Both the position numbers and the translations under genes were made by a program. The notes below the pieces were generated by a model, which saw only the letters and a program-made list of their open reading frames with translations, made no database searches and was not told the origin of the DNA. This document shows, piece by piece, positions 15,762 through 24,577 of a stretch of DNA of 64,000 nucleotides. Numbering within the stretch: position 1 is the first letter of the stretch; each line of letters starts with the position of its first letter. The DNA comes from Allomuricauda sp. NBRC 101325 (GTDB lineage Bacteria > Bacteroidota > Bacteroidia > Flavobacteriales > Flavobacteriaceae), in NCBI RefSeq assembly GCF_030268205.1, contig NZ_BSQF01000003.1, positions 1 through 64,000 on the forward strand. Reading direction: 5' to 3'.

Positions 15762-17120
15762 ATGAACAAACTAAAACTAGGGACTTTGACACTGCTATTG
15801 TGTTGGGCTTGTGCAGATGCTCCCAAAGATGATACACCGTGGGTCGAATTGTCCGATGGAACCCTTAATGGTTGGAGCCAAAAGGGAGGAGAAGCCAATT
15901 ATGAACTAAAAGAGGGCGTCATTGTGGGATCCACCGTTCATGACACACCCAATTCCTTTTTGACCACAAATAAGATGTACGATGATTTTATTTTGGAGTT
16001 GGACTACAAAGTTGATTCCACCATGAATTCGGGTATACAAATAAGGAGCAATAGCTTTCCTTATTATCAAAATGGAAGGGTGCACGGCTATCAGATTGAG
16101 ATAGACCCATCCGATAGGGCATGGAGTGCTGGAATCTATGATGAAGGTCGCAGAGGGTGGCTGGTTACCTTGGATAATAATCCCGAAGCACAGAAAGCTT
16201 TCAAACAAAATGATTGGAACCACTACCGAATCGAGGCCATTGGAGATACAATCAAAACCTGGATCAATGATGTGCCTGCAGCTTATTTGATAGATGAAAA
16301 AACTGCAAGTGGTTTTATCGCGCTTCAAGTGCACAGTATCGGCAAAGATCAGAAAGCAGGAACCGAGATTGCTTGGAAGAATGTGAAAATTTTGACCGAC
16401 AGTCTTTCAAAATACAGTAGAGAAATGTCTTTAAACCCTGTGGTGACCAAAAATCAGATTACCGTTGACGAGGCAAAAGGCGGATGGGAATTATTGTGGG
16501 ATGGAGAGACAACTGTCGGATGGCGCGGTGCCCGTCTTGATGAGTTCCCGGAGAAAGGATGGGAAGTCAAAGATGGTATATTGACCGTTCTTCCCTCTGG
16601 AGGTGAAGAATCGGCTGCTGGTGGTGATATTGTTACTACCGAACTTTATGGGGATTTTGAATTAAAAGTGGATTTCAAATTAACTGAAGGCGCCAATAGT
16701 GGAATCAAATACTATGTGGATACCGATCTGAACAAAGGCCCGGGCTCATCTATTGGGTTGGAATATCAAATCTTGGATGATGAAAGACACCCTGACGCAA
16801 AATTGGGCAACCACGAAGGAAGTCGAACTGTTGCTTCTTTGTACGATTTGATCCAAGCAGACATCAATAAACCCATTAACCCGATTGGGGAATGGAATAC
16901 TGCCCATATCATTTCCAAGGAGAATCATGTGGAGCATTGGCTCAATGGCGCGAAGGTTTTGGAGTACGAACGAAAAAGCGATGCATATCGAAAACTGGTA
17001 TCCGAAAGCAAGTATGCCGTATGGCCCAATTTTGGGGAGGCCGATAGAGGTCACATATTATTACAGGACCATGGCGATAAGGTAAGTTTTAAGAACATCA
17101 AAGTAAAACCATTGGATTAA
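15762..17120 (+). CDS. Lipoprotein with two DUF1080 (3-keto-disaccharide hydrolase) domains
   Basis: A 452-residue lipoprotein (lipobox CWAC, Cys17). Two LamG-like beta-sandwiches of the DUF1080 family (PF06439) follow in tandem: about 25-212 (DGTLNGWSQKGGEANYELKE, NSGIQIRS) and about 240-450 (DGETTVGWRGARLDEFPEKG, NSGIKYYVD, NHEGSRTVASLYDL). The family is now linked to cleavage of 3-keto-glycosides made by Gfo/Idh-type oxidoreductases, and such an oxidoreductase is the next gene (10-bp gap). The second domain looks the more typical; the first lacks the NHEGSRT-type stretch and may bind rather than cut. Location should be periplasm or outer membrane. Confidence 0.87.
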   Translation: MNKLKLGTLTLLLCWACADAPKDDTPWVELSDGTLNGWSQKGGEANYELKEGVIVGSTVHDTPNSFLTTNKMYDDFILELDYKVDSTMNSGIQIRSNSFPYYQNGRVHGYQIEIDPSDRAWSAGIYDEGRRGWLVTLDNNPEAQKAFKQNDWNHYRIEAIGDTIKTWINDVPAAYLIDEKTASGFIALQVHSIGKDQKAGTEIAWKNVKILTDSLSKYSREMSLNPVVTKNQITVDEAKGGWELLWDGETTVGWRGARLDEFPEKGWEVKDGILTVLPSGGEESAAGGDIVTTELYGDFELKVDFKLTEGANSGIKYYVDTDLNKGPGSSIGLEYQILDDERHPDAKLGNHEGSRTVASLYDLIQADINKPINPIGEWNTAHIISKENHVEHWLNGAKVLEYERKSDAYRKLVSESKYAVWPNFGEADRGHILLQDHGDKVSFKNIKVKPLD

Positions 17121-17130
17121 ATATTGATTT

Positions 17131-18471
17131 ATGGGAGCGAGAAGAGATTTTATCAAGAAAACAACGGTTGCCGCCATTGGCATGGGATTGCCTGGGGGTA
17201 TCAATGCCATGACAGCCAAGAGTTATAATAATATTTTGGGGTCAAATGACAGGATTCATGTGGCCATTCAAGGTTTGGGTAGAAGATATGGTGCCTATAT
17301 TCCTGCAATTGCTGCTAAACAGAACAATGTGCGTCTGGATTATCTTTGTGATGTTCGGGACATCCAATTGCAAAAGGCTGCGCAATATGTGTCGGAACAA
17401 ATTTCCTATAAACCCAAGCAGGAGAAAGATATCAGAAAGATACTCGAGGACAAGGATGTTGATGCAGTTTTTATGGCCACGCCCGACCATTGGCACACAC
17501 CGGGAGCATGTATGGCAATGGAAGCGGGGAAACACGTATATCTAGAAAAGCCATGTAGCCATAACCCCCATGAGAATGAAACTGTGGTCGCATTTCAAAA
17601 AAAGTATGACAAAGTGGTCCAAATGGGTAACCAGCAAAGATCATCCCCTCAAAGCATAGAAATAGTCAAAGACATTCATAATGGTATCATTGGCAAGGCC
17701 TACAAGGCCATAGCTTTTTACACCAATGGAAGGGGAGAGGTTCCAAAACCTGTACAAGTAGCACCACCAACAGATCTGGACTGGGAGTTGTTTCAAGGTC
17801 CGGCCCCAAGAAAAGCATATGTCCACGATGTTTGGGATTATAATTGGCATTGGTATGGTTGGGATTATGGAACTGCTGAAATGGGAAACAACGCAACACA
17901 TGAATTGGACATAGCCCGATGGGCATTGGATGTAAAATATCCAGAATATGTGGATGTTATTGCAGGAAAGCTCCAATATATCAACGACGGATGGGAAATG
18001 TACGATACCATGGAAGCCAACTATTTATTTATGGATGATAAGACCATTCAATGGGATGGAAGCAGTAGGAACGCCTACTCCAAATACGGTCGTGACCGTG
18101 GTACGCTTATTTATGGATCGGAAGGGTCTGTGATGGTCGATCGTGATGGTTATGAACTTTACGACCTTAAAGGGGAATTGATAAAGGAAAATAAATCCGG
18201 CGGTAATGAAGGGGGCACGGCTCTTGGCGGCGGCGGAGATTTATCAACAAGGCACGCCGTGAATTTCTTCGAGACCATTAGGGGAAATGAAACGTTGACC
18301 TCACATATCGAAGTTGGGGCCATTTCACAAATGTTGACACACTATGCCAACATAGCGTATCGTATTGACAAAGGTTTCAATGTGGATAGTGATACGGGTA
18401 GGATTTTTGACCGCGAAGCCATGGCACTATGGAAAAGAACCTATGAAACTGGATGGGAACCAATGCTTTAA
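17131..18471 (+). CDS. Exported Gfo/Idh/MocA family oxidoreductase
   Basis: A 446-residue NAD(P)-type oxidoreductase. The N-terminus GARRDFIKKTTVAAIGMGLPG is a twin-arginine-style signal, as in glycosidase-like and sugar-oxidising members that act outside the cytoplasm with bound cofactor. Rossmann elements (VAIQGLGRRYGAY; FMATPDHWHT) and the EKP motif (YLEKPCSHNPHE) are present, then YNWHWYGWDYGTAEMGNN and HELDIARWALD typical of this subgroup. Together with the preceding DUF1080 protein it could oxidise a glycoside at C3 so that the glycosidic bond can be split. It closes the ten-gene run starting at 7764. Confidence 0.87.
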   Translation: MGARRDFIKKTTVAAIGMGLPGGINAMTAKSYNNILGSNDRIHVAIQGLGRRYGAYIPAIAAKQNNVRLDYLCDVRDIQLQKAAQYVSEQISYKPKQEKDIRKILEDKDVDAVFMATPDHWHTPGACMAMEAGKHVYLEKPCSHNPHENETVVAFQKKYDKVVQMGNQQRSSPQSIEIVKDIHNGIIGKAYKAIAFYTNGRGEVPKPVQVAPPTDLDWELFQGPAPRKAYVHDVWDYNWHWYGWDYGTAEMGNNATHELDIARWALDVKYPEYVDVIAGKLQYINDGWEMYDTMEANYLFMDDKTIQWDGSSRNAYSKYGRDRGTLIYGSEGSVMVDRDGYELYDLKGELIKENKSGGNEGGTALGGGGDLSTRHAVNFFETIRGNETLTSHIEVGAISQMLTHYANIAYRIDKGFNVDSDTGRIFDREAMALWKRTYETGWEPML

Positions 18472-18880
18472 TTAAACATTTAGCGAAGAGATTTTATGGC
18501 TAAAAGTAATATGGTTGGTTTAGTTACCCTGTAAGCCCCAACAGTTATGGGGTGGGCGCCCTGACTATAAACAAAACCAATAATATTGAAGTTACGGGAA
18601 CAAGAGACCGTGGTGGTGGACTTATTCCTTTCATTAACGAGATTCCCAATAGGAAGGTGGTTGTGTTGTGATTTAATTCCCTTTAGGCTGGGCTCGGTAC
18701 TGTCAAAATCAACGGCAATAATTGAGTAAAGTTCAAATAAACGATTACCAGTATTTCTCTCCATTTCATCGAATACCCAAATTTCAATAAATGGAAATTT
18801 CCTACATTTAAGCTACTATATTAAAATGACTTTAATGCATTTAGAATGAATACAGAGTCAAAAACAAAACCAGCTTCAAA
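18472..18880. other. Gene-free interval at the left edge of the orphan-gene island
   Basis: About 409 bp with no convincing gene. A minus-strand frame at 18480-18764 exists but has no recognisable protein features. A small CCCCA/TGGGG hairpin is near 18536-18552. The 13-bp motif is at 18733. The rest looks like decayed sequence. Confidence 0.5.
18733..18745 (+). repeat. TYAAATAAACRWT motif, copy 3
   Basis: TCAAATAAACGAT, 135 bp before the first orphan gene of the island. The next base makes ATT, so it is not a start codon context. Confidence 0.55.
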
Positions 18881-19810
18881 ATGAAGAACCTAATTATGCT
18901 GCTCATTCTTTTTCCAATAGCAGTAAATTCCCAATACTTTAGTGGAGAAATTACATATGAAATTAATATACTGCCAAAAGCAGATACCATAGATATTAAG
19001 GAAATTATCGACCTTAAACATGGCACCAAAGCCAAGTATTTGATCAAATCTAAAAAGTATAAATCCATATACTTCAAGAATAATAAATATAATTATTCTT
19101 ATACCTATGAAGATGACACCAAAAGGATGTTTGACGATTATAGTGATAAACCATATATAACATTCAGAAATTCCCAAAAGGCAAATTATGAGTACTATGG
19201 GTCTGAGATTTTTAAGGACAGTATAGCCACTGTTTTTGGAAAAGACTGTTATATGGTCTTGACGAAATCTGAGTACGGCACTTCAAGGACGTACTATTCA
19301 GATGATATCAGAGTAAATCATGAAGACTTTACAGGTCATAAAGTAGGTAATTGGTATGCCAAACTTAAAGAGGTAAATGGGGCAATAGCTCTAAAGACCA
19401 TAACCGAACACGATACTTATTTTGAGATACAAGAAGCTGTTGATATTGTGGAGAGAAATGTTGCGGATAGTGAATTTGAACTACCAAATAAACCAATTGC
19501 AGCTTCATTCTCAGCTTTAGATAATCGCGTTGAAATGATTGAACCCACTCGAGATCAAATACAATGCTACCAACAAAAGGTTTATAACGCATCCGAAAAA
19601 GAAGGGGAAAAATACCTTTCCTATGTGAGTTTTTTGCTGCAAACTGATGGTACTATCAAGTTTATAGAGCCATATGAAAAGGATGAATCTGGATTTTATA
19701 AAGTAGCTGTTGAAATAATCAGTACATGTGGGTTTAAATTCCAACCAGGACTTATAAATGGAAATCAAGTGGATTCCCAAGTGTATTTTCCAATTGAATT
19801 TACTAAATGA
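18881..19810 (+). CDS. Secreted protein of unknown function, GLPGLI-like N-half and TonB-C-like end
   Basis: A 309-residue protein with signal peptide (MKNLIMLLILFPIAVNSQ). Residues about 19-190 resemble the beta-rich secreted GLPGLI type (YFSGEITYEI, DSIATVFGKDCYMVLTKS, YYSDDIRVN, GNWYAKLKEV). The last 90 residues (LSYVSFLLQTDGTIKFIEPYEKD, VEIISTCGFKFQPGLINGNQVDSQVYFPIEF) recall the TonB C-terminal fold found as a repeat in secreted Bacteroidota proteins. Neither match is certain. It is the first of six same-strand unknown genes. Confidence 0.75.
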   Translation: MKNLIMLLILFPIAVNSQYFSGEITYEINILPKADTIDIKEIIDLKHGTKAKYLIKSKKYKSIYFKNNKYNYSYTYEDDTKRMFDDYSDKPYITFRNSQKANYEYYGSEIFKDSIATVFGKDCYMVLTKSEYGTSRTYYSDDIRVNHEDFTGHKVGNWYAKLKEVNGAIALKTITEHDTYFEIQEAVDIVERNVADSEFELPNKPIAASFSALDNRVEMIEPTRDQIQCYQQKVYNASEKEGEKYLSYVSFLLQTDGTIKFIEPYEKDESGFYKVAVEIISTCGFKFQPGLINGNQVDSQVYFPIEFTK

Positions 19811-19888
19811 TTTTAGTTGTATTACCGAATTTAAAATTAGTGGGATTTTAAATTCTACATAATTATACCCAACCGACACTACAATTTT

Positions 19889-20302
19889 ATGGGCAAAATA
19901 CTTATAGTAATACTATTCTTAGCCGTTGGTATTGAGGCAAATGGTCAGTCAGTAAACCAAACAGAAATAATTGGACTTTGGAAAGTTAAGCGAATCGTTC
20001 AAAATTCTTCGGATCCAGATTTCGCTCCGATAACGGATGGGTTTGTTAAATCAACTTTCACGTTTTCAAGTTCTGGAGATTTTGATTTTCATACAACCTC
20101 TGCATCGCAAGAATTTATAGAATTAATTGAGATGTTCAATGGAACTAAATGGAAATTCATAAAAGAAGATCAATTAATTAGAATTGGAAATGAAGAAGAT
20201 AACTTTTCAATTCTTGGAATCAACGTAAAAAAGACTGATGGTTTATTAATTTTTCATTTGGACGAAAGTGAAATCCATTTAGAAATGTTAAAAATAGACT
20301 AG
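19889..20302 (+). CDS. Secreted lipocalin-like protein of unknown function
   Basis: A 137-residue protein with a signal peptide (MGKILIVILFLAVGIEANGQ). The mature part (IIGLWKVKRIVQNSS, FTFSSSGDFDFHTTS, GTKWKFIKEDQLIRI) has the W-containing strand and alternating beta pattern of small lipocalin-like domains common in Bacteroidota. Function is unknown. The spacing of 78 and 83 bp to its neighbours gives no firm operon evidence. Confidence 0.7.
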   Translation: MGKILIVILFLAVGIEANGQSVNQTEIIGLWKVKRIVQNSSDPDFAPITDGFVKSTFTFSSSGDFDFHTTSASQEFIELIEMFNGTKWKFIKEDQLIRIGNEEDNFSILGINVKKTDGLLIFHLDESEIHLEMLKID

Positions 20303-20385
20303 TATCCGCATTGTGCCCCCTTTATTCGATAGTAGGGATAAATATGAATCTCAATCAATTCACTTTATAATTATAAACTGCTTAA

Positions 20386-20925
20386 ATGAGAAACATTATT
20401 ACAGCTCCAATTTTTATACTTTTCCTATTCGTAACAATACACCTCACAGCACAGAGTAGACCCTGCACATTGGTTGCGAAAGATGGACAAATTATCACAG
20501 GTTTGGTAAGCAGCTCCCTATTTTCTTTTAGGAACAACTTTAAATTCTATGATGATTCCAATAATTCTATTAGGATAAAGGCCAAGGACTATGAAAGTAT
20601 GACCATTGAAAGGGTTCATTACAAGGTTTTCAAAAATGAAAATGGAAAGGAAGTTTTCATGAAACAATTGGTGGATTCGGGAAAGGCAAGCCTATATGCT
20701 GACGAAATAGAATTGTTCGACAATTTAGGACATAGGGTACTCAGTGAGTATTATTTGATGAAAAATGGAAACCTATATTATATGGATATTGATAAGTTAA
20801 GGAATTATCCAGAAAGATATTTTGGCGGTGCCACCGATTTACTGGATGAAATCCGAAATACAAAAATTAAGCATTACAGAAGTAAAATCCATGATTGGGT
20901 ACTAATGTATAACCAAACCATTTGA
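20386..20925 (+). CDS. Secreted protein of unknown function
   Basis: A 179-residue protein with a signal peptide (MRNIITAPIFILFLFVTIHLTAQ). The mature part has small beta motifs (CTLVAKDGQIITGLVSSS, SIRIKAKDYESMTIERV) and an end rich in Tyr and charged residues (LMKNGNLYYMDIDKLRNYPERYF). I recognise no family. The following gene's open frame overlaps its stop, but that gene's likely start is 50 bp downstream. Confidence 0.68.
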   Translation: MRNIITAPIFILFLFVTIHLTAQSRPCTLVAKDGQIITGLVSSSLFSFRNNFKFYDDSNNSIRIKAKDYESMTIERVHYKVFKNENGKEVFMKQLVDSGKASLYADEIELFDNLGHRVLSEYYLMKNGNLYYMDIDKLRNYPERYFGGATDLLDEIRNTKIKHYRSKIHDWVLMYNQTI

Positions 20926-20975
20926 AAGATGGGAAAAGGATCAACCTGAATTCATATAAACAAGTTGTTCTAACA

Positions 20976-21449
20976 ATGGAGAATTTTAGAAAAGCTGAAA
21001 TTATTGGAGTCTTAGTGATGCTTGTTCTAGCATTCTTATATGTTAGAAATGAGTATACAAAGTATGATAGATTCTTTGGAGAAAAATTTCCCGATGATTT
21101 TTCATTTAATTTGGGAAGATATGTGTTAAGTTATGAAAATGAATTTGAGATTGAAAGTTTTGATAACAAGGATGATCTTGAAAAACTAAATACTTGGTTA
21201 CAAGAAAATTTCAACTTTAGCGATTATGAAAGTGAATTGATCAAGTATGGTTTCTCCATAAAAGAAATACCAAGTAAAAATCTCAACTTATTTTGTTTAA
21301 ACGGACCAGATGGTAAACCTAGTTCAAAATATGTTTCAGGTATCAAAGGTTTAGAATTGGATAAGAGTGAATTGATTAGTGAACCATCATTTATTCAATT
21401 TTTATTCGGGAATAAGGATTTTGATATTGCCTTATTTGCAATTGATTAA
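20976..21449 (+). CDS. Membrane-anchored protein of unknown function
   Basis: I take the ATG at 20976 (MENFRKAEIIGVLVMLVLAF), giving 157 residues; the open frame begins at 20922, overlapping the previous stop, but those 18 extra residues are polar and would push the membrane segment inside. A single N-terminal transmembrane helix (about 8-24) is followed by a soluble domain (FPDDFSFNLGRYVLSYENEF, NTWLQENFNFSDYESELIKYG). No recognised family. Very AT-rich. Confidence 0.62.
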   Translation: MENFRKAEIIGVLVMLVLAFLYVRNEYTKYDRFFGEKFPDDFSFNLGRYVLSYENEFEIESFDNKDDLEKLNTWLQENFNFSDYESELIKYGFSIKEIPSKNLNLFCLNGPDGKPSSKYVSGIKGLELDKSELISEPSFIQFLFGNKDFDIALFAID

Positions 21450-21494
21450 AAAAATAAAGTCTAAAAATCGATGCGAACAATCTAGTAATATAAT

Positions 21495-22010
21495 TTGAAG
21501 GAAACTGTAAGCATAGAATATGGAACAGATAATTGGCTATCAAAAATTGGTCTTCTTTTGATATTGGTAGCCATAGTGATATTTGTGATTACATTGTATA
21601 TTCTTGGAACTGGAAAAAACCTTCCGATTGATGCGTCTATTTTCCACTATGGTACAATTATCCCTCAACATGTTTATTTCTTTTTCCCAGGTTCTTTGGT
21701 CTTAGGATGGATTGGTTCAAAAGTATCGGATATTAAAAAATGGACAGAAACGGATTTTGATTTATTTGAAAATGGGATTGAATTTGATTGGGAAGGTCAA
21801 GTTGTAAAGTTGAAAAAAGAAAAAATACTTAAAATCACTTATAAGAAACTGTTTCTTAGCAAAAAGCTTCGTGTTCAAATCAAAACGATTGGCATTAAAA
21901 GCTATTTACTGAGAATGAATAGAAATGACAGTGAAATACTTTTTAATGCCTTTAAAGACTCGTTATTTAAAGAAACTCCTTTTGGGTTGCAAAAAATAAA
22001 TGTTGAGTAA
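21495..22010 (+). CDS. Membrane protein of unknown function with two N-terminal helices
   Basis: A 171-residue protein, start TTG at 21495. Two hydrophobic helices (IGLLLILVAIVIFVITLYIL at about 17-36; HVYFFFPGSLVLGWIGS at about 55-71) precede a C-terminal domain (FENGIEFDWEGQVVKLKKEK, KILKITYKKLFLSKKLRVQI) that looks like a PH-like domain of the kind found behind membrane helices. Function unknown. Confidence 0.62.
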   Translation: MKETVSIEYGTDNWLSKIGLLLILVAIVIFVITLYILGTGKNLPIDASIFHYGTIIPQHVYFFFPGSLVLGWIGSKVSDIKKWTETDFDLFENGIEFDWEGQVVKLKKEKILKITYKKLFLSKKLRVQIKTIGIKSYLLRMNRNDSEILFNAFKDSLFKETPFGLQKINVE

Positions 22011-22046
22011 TAATTGATGTGTAAGAAGTATAAAAGAATTTAAAGA

Positions 22047-22059
22047 TTAAATAAACGAT
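22047..22059 (+). repeat. TYAAATAAACRWT motif, copy 4 (overlaps a start codon)
   Basis: TTAAATAAACGAT; its last two bases are the AT of the ATG of the gene at 22058. Confidence 0.55.
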
Positions 22060-22432
22060 GAAAATATTTGGGAAAGTTGAAACCAATATTGATTCTAAAA
22101 AGGAATTCTTTTTAAAAATTGAAAAAAAACTTTTGGAATCGGCCGATGGCAAAGTACCCGATCAAACCTTACAGGAATTATGTGAGCATCTGACCGAAGA
22201 ACTCTATGATTCCTACAAACATTTTAGAAAGAAATATCCCAAGTCAAAACTTAAATATTCAAAATTAAGGATTGAAGACTTAGATAATCCATATTACCAA
22301 TACCGAATTTACGATTTTCTAAGGGACAAAAACGACTTGTACTTTGTGACCTACACTAGGCAATTATTAAACTTGTCCAAAAAGGATTTCAATGAATTTA
22401 GGAAGCGAAAAAATCAATTCGAAAATATGTAG
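22058..22432 (+). CDS. Small soluble protein of unknown function
   Basis: A 124-residue protein without signal or membrane segment. It is charged and apparently all-helical (KKEFFLKIEKKLLESADGK, LQELCEHLTEELYDSYKHFR, YYQYRIYDFLRDKND). The ATG is embedded in the 13-bp motif, as is that of the S10 peptidase gene at 22683. It ends the run of unknown genes. No function can be proposed. Confidence 0.7.
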   Translation: MKIFGKVETNIDSKKEFFLKIEKKLLESADGKVPDQTLQELCEHLTEELYDSYKHFRKKYPKSKLKYSKLRIEDLDNPYYQYRIYDFLRDKNDLYFVTYTRQLLNLSKKDFNEFRKRKNQFENM

Positions 22433-22483
22433 AGGTATTTTACGAAACCATACTTTTTAAAGCCTTATTTTAAAAACTATAAT

Positions 22484-22496
22484 TCAAATAAACGAT
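22484..22496 (+). repeat. TYAAATAAACRWT motif, copy 5
   Basis: TCAAATAAACGAT in the 250-bp gap before the S10 peptidase gene, 188 bp before copy 6. No gene starts here (ATA follows). Confidence 0.55.
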
Positions 22497-22671
22497 AATA
22501 TAGTATCAATTTGGGATAATTACCATTAAACCAAAGAGTTGAATTATTGCTAGTTTTAAAGGATTTTGATGCAATGCTTTTCCTTCTTCAAATTGGCTTA
22601 GAAACACCATAGCTTTCCCATTTTTATTGGAAGATACTTGGCATCTTAAAATCTGACTAACTCAACCTAAC

Positions 22672-22684
22672 TCAAATAAACAAT
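22672..22684 (+). repeat. TYAAATAAACRWT motif, copy 6 (overlaps a start codon)
   Basis: TCAAATAAACAAT directly in front of and into the ATG of the S10 peptidase gene. It follows a short direct repeat, TAACTCAA-cc-TAACTCAA. Confidence 0.55.
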
Positions 22685-24230
22685 GAAACGATTACTTTTA
22701 ATTTTAATGGTCGGTGTATTTTCCAATGGTAGCATGTTTGCCCAAAAAAAAATACCGATCAACATCGATTCCTCGGTAACCACTAAAGCCACGGTAACCA
22801 TCAAGGGAAAAACAATACCCTACACTGCCACGGCCGGCAAACAGCCCGTTTGGGATGAAGACGGCAATGCTATTGCAGGTCTCTTTTATGTTTATTACAA
22901 AAGATCGGACATCAATGACACCTCAAAAAGACCTCTTGTTTTTTCCTTCAACGGAGGTCCAGGTGCTGCATCTGTGTGGATGCATTTAGGATATACAGGT
23001 CCTCGTCGGATTTTGATCAGCGAAGAAGGCTATCCCGTACAACCTTATGGAGTTGAAGAAAACCATAGTTCCATTTTGGATGTAGCGGATATTGTTTATG
23101 TTGAACCCGTAAACACTGGTTTGTCCAGACCTGTGGACGGTATGCGCAAAGAAGATGTTGAAAAAACCTTCTTTGGCGTAAATGCTGACATAAAATATTT
23201 GGCAAGATGGATCAAGAACTTTGTCACCAGACAAGATAGATGGCCCTCACCCAAATTTTTGGTAGGAGAAAGCTATGGAACCACACGAGTTTCCGGATTG
23301 GCAAGAGAATTACAGGAACGTCAATGGATGTATCTCAACGGGGTGGTATTGGTTTCTCCCACTACTTTGGGTATCCGTAGGGATGGTCCTGTTGCAGATG
23401 CCAACATGTTGCCATACTATGCCGCCACGGCTTGGTTCCATAAAAAAATGCCTTCAGATCTTCAACAAAAGGATTTGACCGATATGCTGCCAGAAGTGGA
23501 AGGGTTTACCGTTAACGAATTAATTCCCGCCCTTACCAAAGGTGGACTTCTTCCCTTGGCCGAAAAGAAAAGCATAGCTTCCAAGATGTCGCGATATTCT
23601 GGAATTTCAGAAAAAGTGATCATGGAGCACAACCTTAGAATACCAGCTCGATTTTTCTGGAAAGAACTCCTAAGAGATCAAGGATACACCATTGGCAGAC
23701 TGGATTCAAGATATTTGGGTATAGACAAGGTAGATTCAGGAGAAAGTCCTGATTATTCCCCTGAAAACACTTCTTGGCAACACACCTTTACACCTGCCAT
23801 TAATTATTACCTAAAAAATTATTTGAACTATAACACCGATTTGGACTATTATATCGCTGGGCATACCAGACCTTGGGATCGTAATGATGACCACACGGGC
23901 GAAGATTTGGGAAGGGCCATGTCCGAAAACCCATATCTGCACGTTATGGTTCAATCCGGTTATTATGATGGGGCATGCGATTATTATAACGCCAAATACA
24001 ATATGTGGCAAATAGATCAGAGTGGCAAACTCATGGAGCGCATGCGCTGGAGGGGCTATCGAAGTGGACATATGATGTACCTTAGAAGTGAAGATCTGAT
24101 AAAATCCAATGATGACCTTCGCGAATTTATTAAAGATGCAATTCCATCCGATGGTGCCGCCGCAGAATACCTGCATAATGGTTTAAAAATTGAAAAACCT
24201 ACCATTGAAGGAGAACGAAATGGATTTTAA
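22683..24230 (+). CDS. Secreted S10 family serine carboxypeptidase
   Basis: A 515-residue exported peptidase (signal MKRLLLILMVGVFSNGSMFA). The S10 alpha/beta-hydrolase signatures are complete: oxyanion stretch FNGGPGAASVWMHLG (about 89-103), nucleophile S197 in VGESYGTTR, the Asp in GYYDGACDYYNAKYNMW near 425, and the His in SGHMMYLRSEDL near 465. Such enzymes trim C-terminal residues of peptides at acid to neutral pH. It stands alone between the unknown-gene island and the DUF6090 gene. A terminator follows at 24420. Confidence 0.93.
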   Translation: MKRLLLILMVGVFSNGSMFAQKKIPINIDSSVTTKATVTIKGKTIPYTATAGKQPVWDEDGNAIAGLFYVYYKRSDINDTSKRPLVFSFNGGPGAASVWMHLGYTGPRRILISEEGYPVQPYGVEENHSSILDVADIVYVEPVNTGLSRPVDGMRKEDVEKTFFGVNADIKYLARWIKNFVTRQDRWPSPKFLVGESYGTTRVSGLARELQERQWMYLNGVVLVSPTTLGIRRDGPVADANMLPYYAATAWFHKKMPSDLQQKDLTDMLPEVEGFTVNELIPALTKGGLLPLAEKKSIASKMSRYSGISEKVIMEHNLRIPARFFWKELLRDQGYTIGRLDSRYLGIDKVDSGESPDYSPENTSWQHTFTPAINYYLKNYLNYNTDLDYYIAGHTRPWDRNDDHTGEDLGRAMSENPYLHVMVQSGYYDGACDYYNAKYNMWQIDQSGKLMERMRWRGYRSGHMMYLRSEDLIKSNDDLREFIKDAIPSDGAAAEYLHNGLKIEKPTIEGERNGF

Positions 24231-24577
24231 TTGAAATGATTGGATTTTATAGAAAACCGAGGCTGTTTTCTTTACAAGAATGCTTATGTGGTAAATTAGG
24301 ATTACGATAGTGATGTAAAAAAGTAAGGTCGTTTACAGTTGCTGAAGGATGGCAAGAAAAATAATATAACTATCGATCTAAAGCAATATTGGAAACTTAG
24401 GATCAATATGCAGATCTTTAAATCCGGTGGAAAATCTCCATCGGATTTTTTTATGTTCGATTAATGGAGTGATTATAACAAATAGAGTGGTTCAATCTCA
24501 CAGGTTTTAGTTTATCACAGATAAATTCCAATTACCTAAATCCATAAATATCATATCTTTAGAGAAACCAACCTCTA
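24231..24577. other. Intergenic interval with one terminator
   Basis: About 347 bp between the S10 peptidase and DUF6090 genes. Apart from the terminator at 24420-24452 and the presumed DUF6090 promoter near 24490-24577 I see nothing. Confidence 0.6.
24420..24452 (+). terminator. Rho-independent terminator
   Basis: A 12-bp stem, AAATCCGGTGGA (24420-24431) with TCCATCGGATTT (24437-24448), one G-U pair, loop AAATC, runs into a T-tract. It lies 190 bp after the S10 peptidase stop and probably ends that transcript. Confidence 0.8.

Noticed and set aside
18480..18764. Minus-strand frame of 94 codons in an otherwise empty interval
   Set aside because: No signal, motif or plausible start context, and the composition looks random; kept only as part of a gene-free stretch.
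18733..22684. Integron attC sites as an explanation for the 13-bp motif
   Set aside because: The motif lacks the paired RYYYAAC and GTRRRRY-like core boxes with a foldable inverted repeat, and no integrase gene is visible. A cassette-like process remains possible but is not shown.
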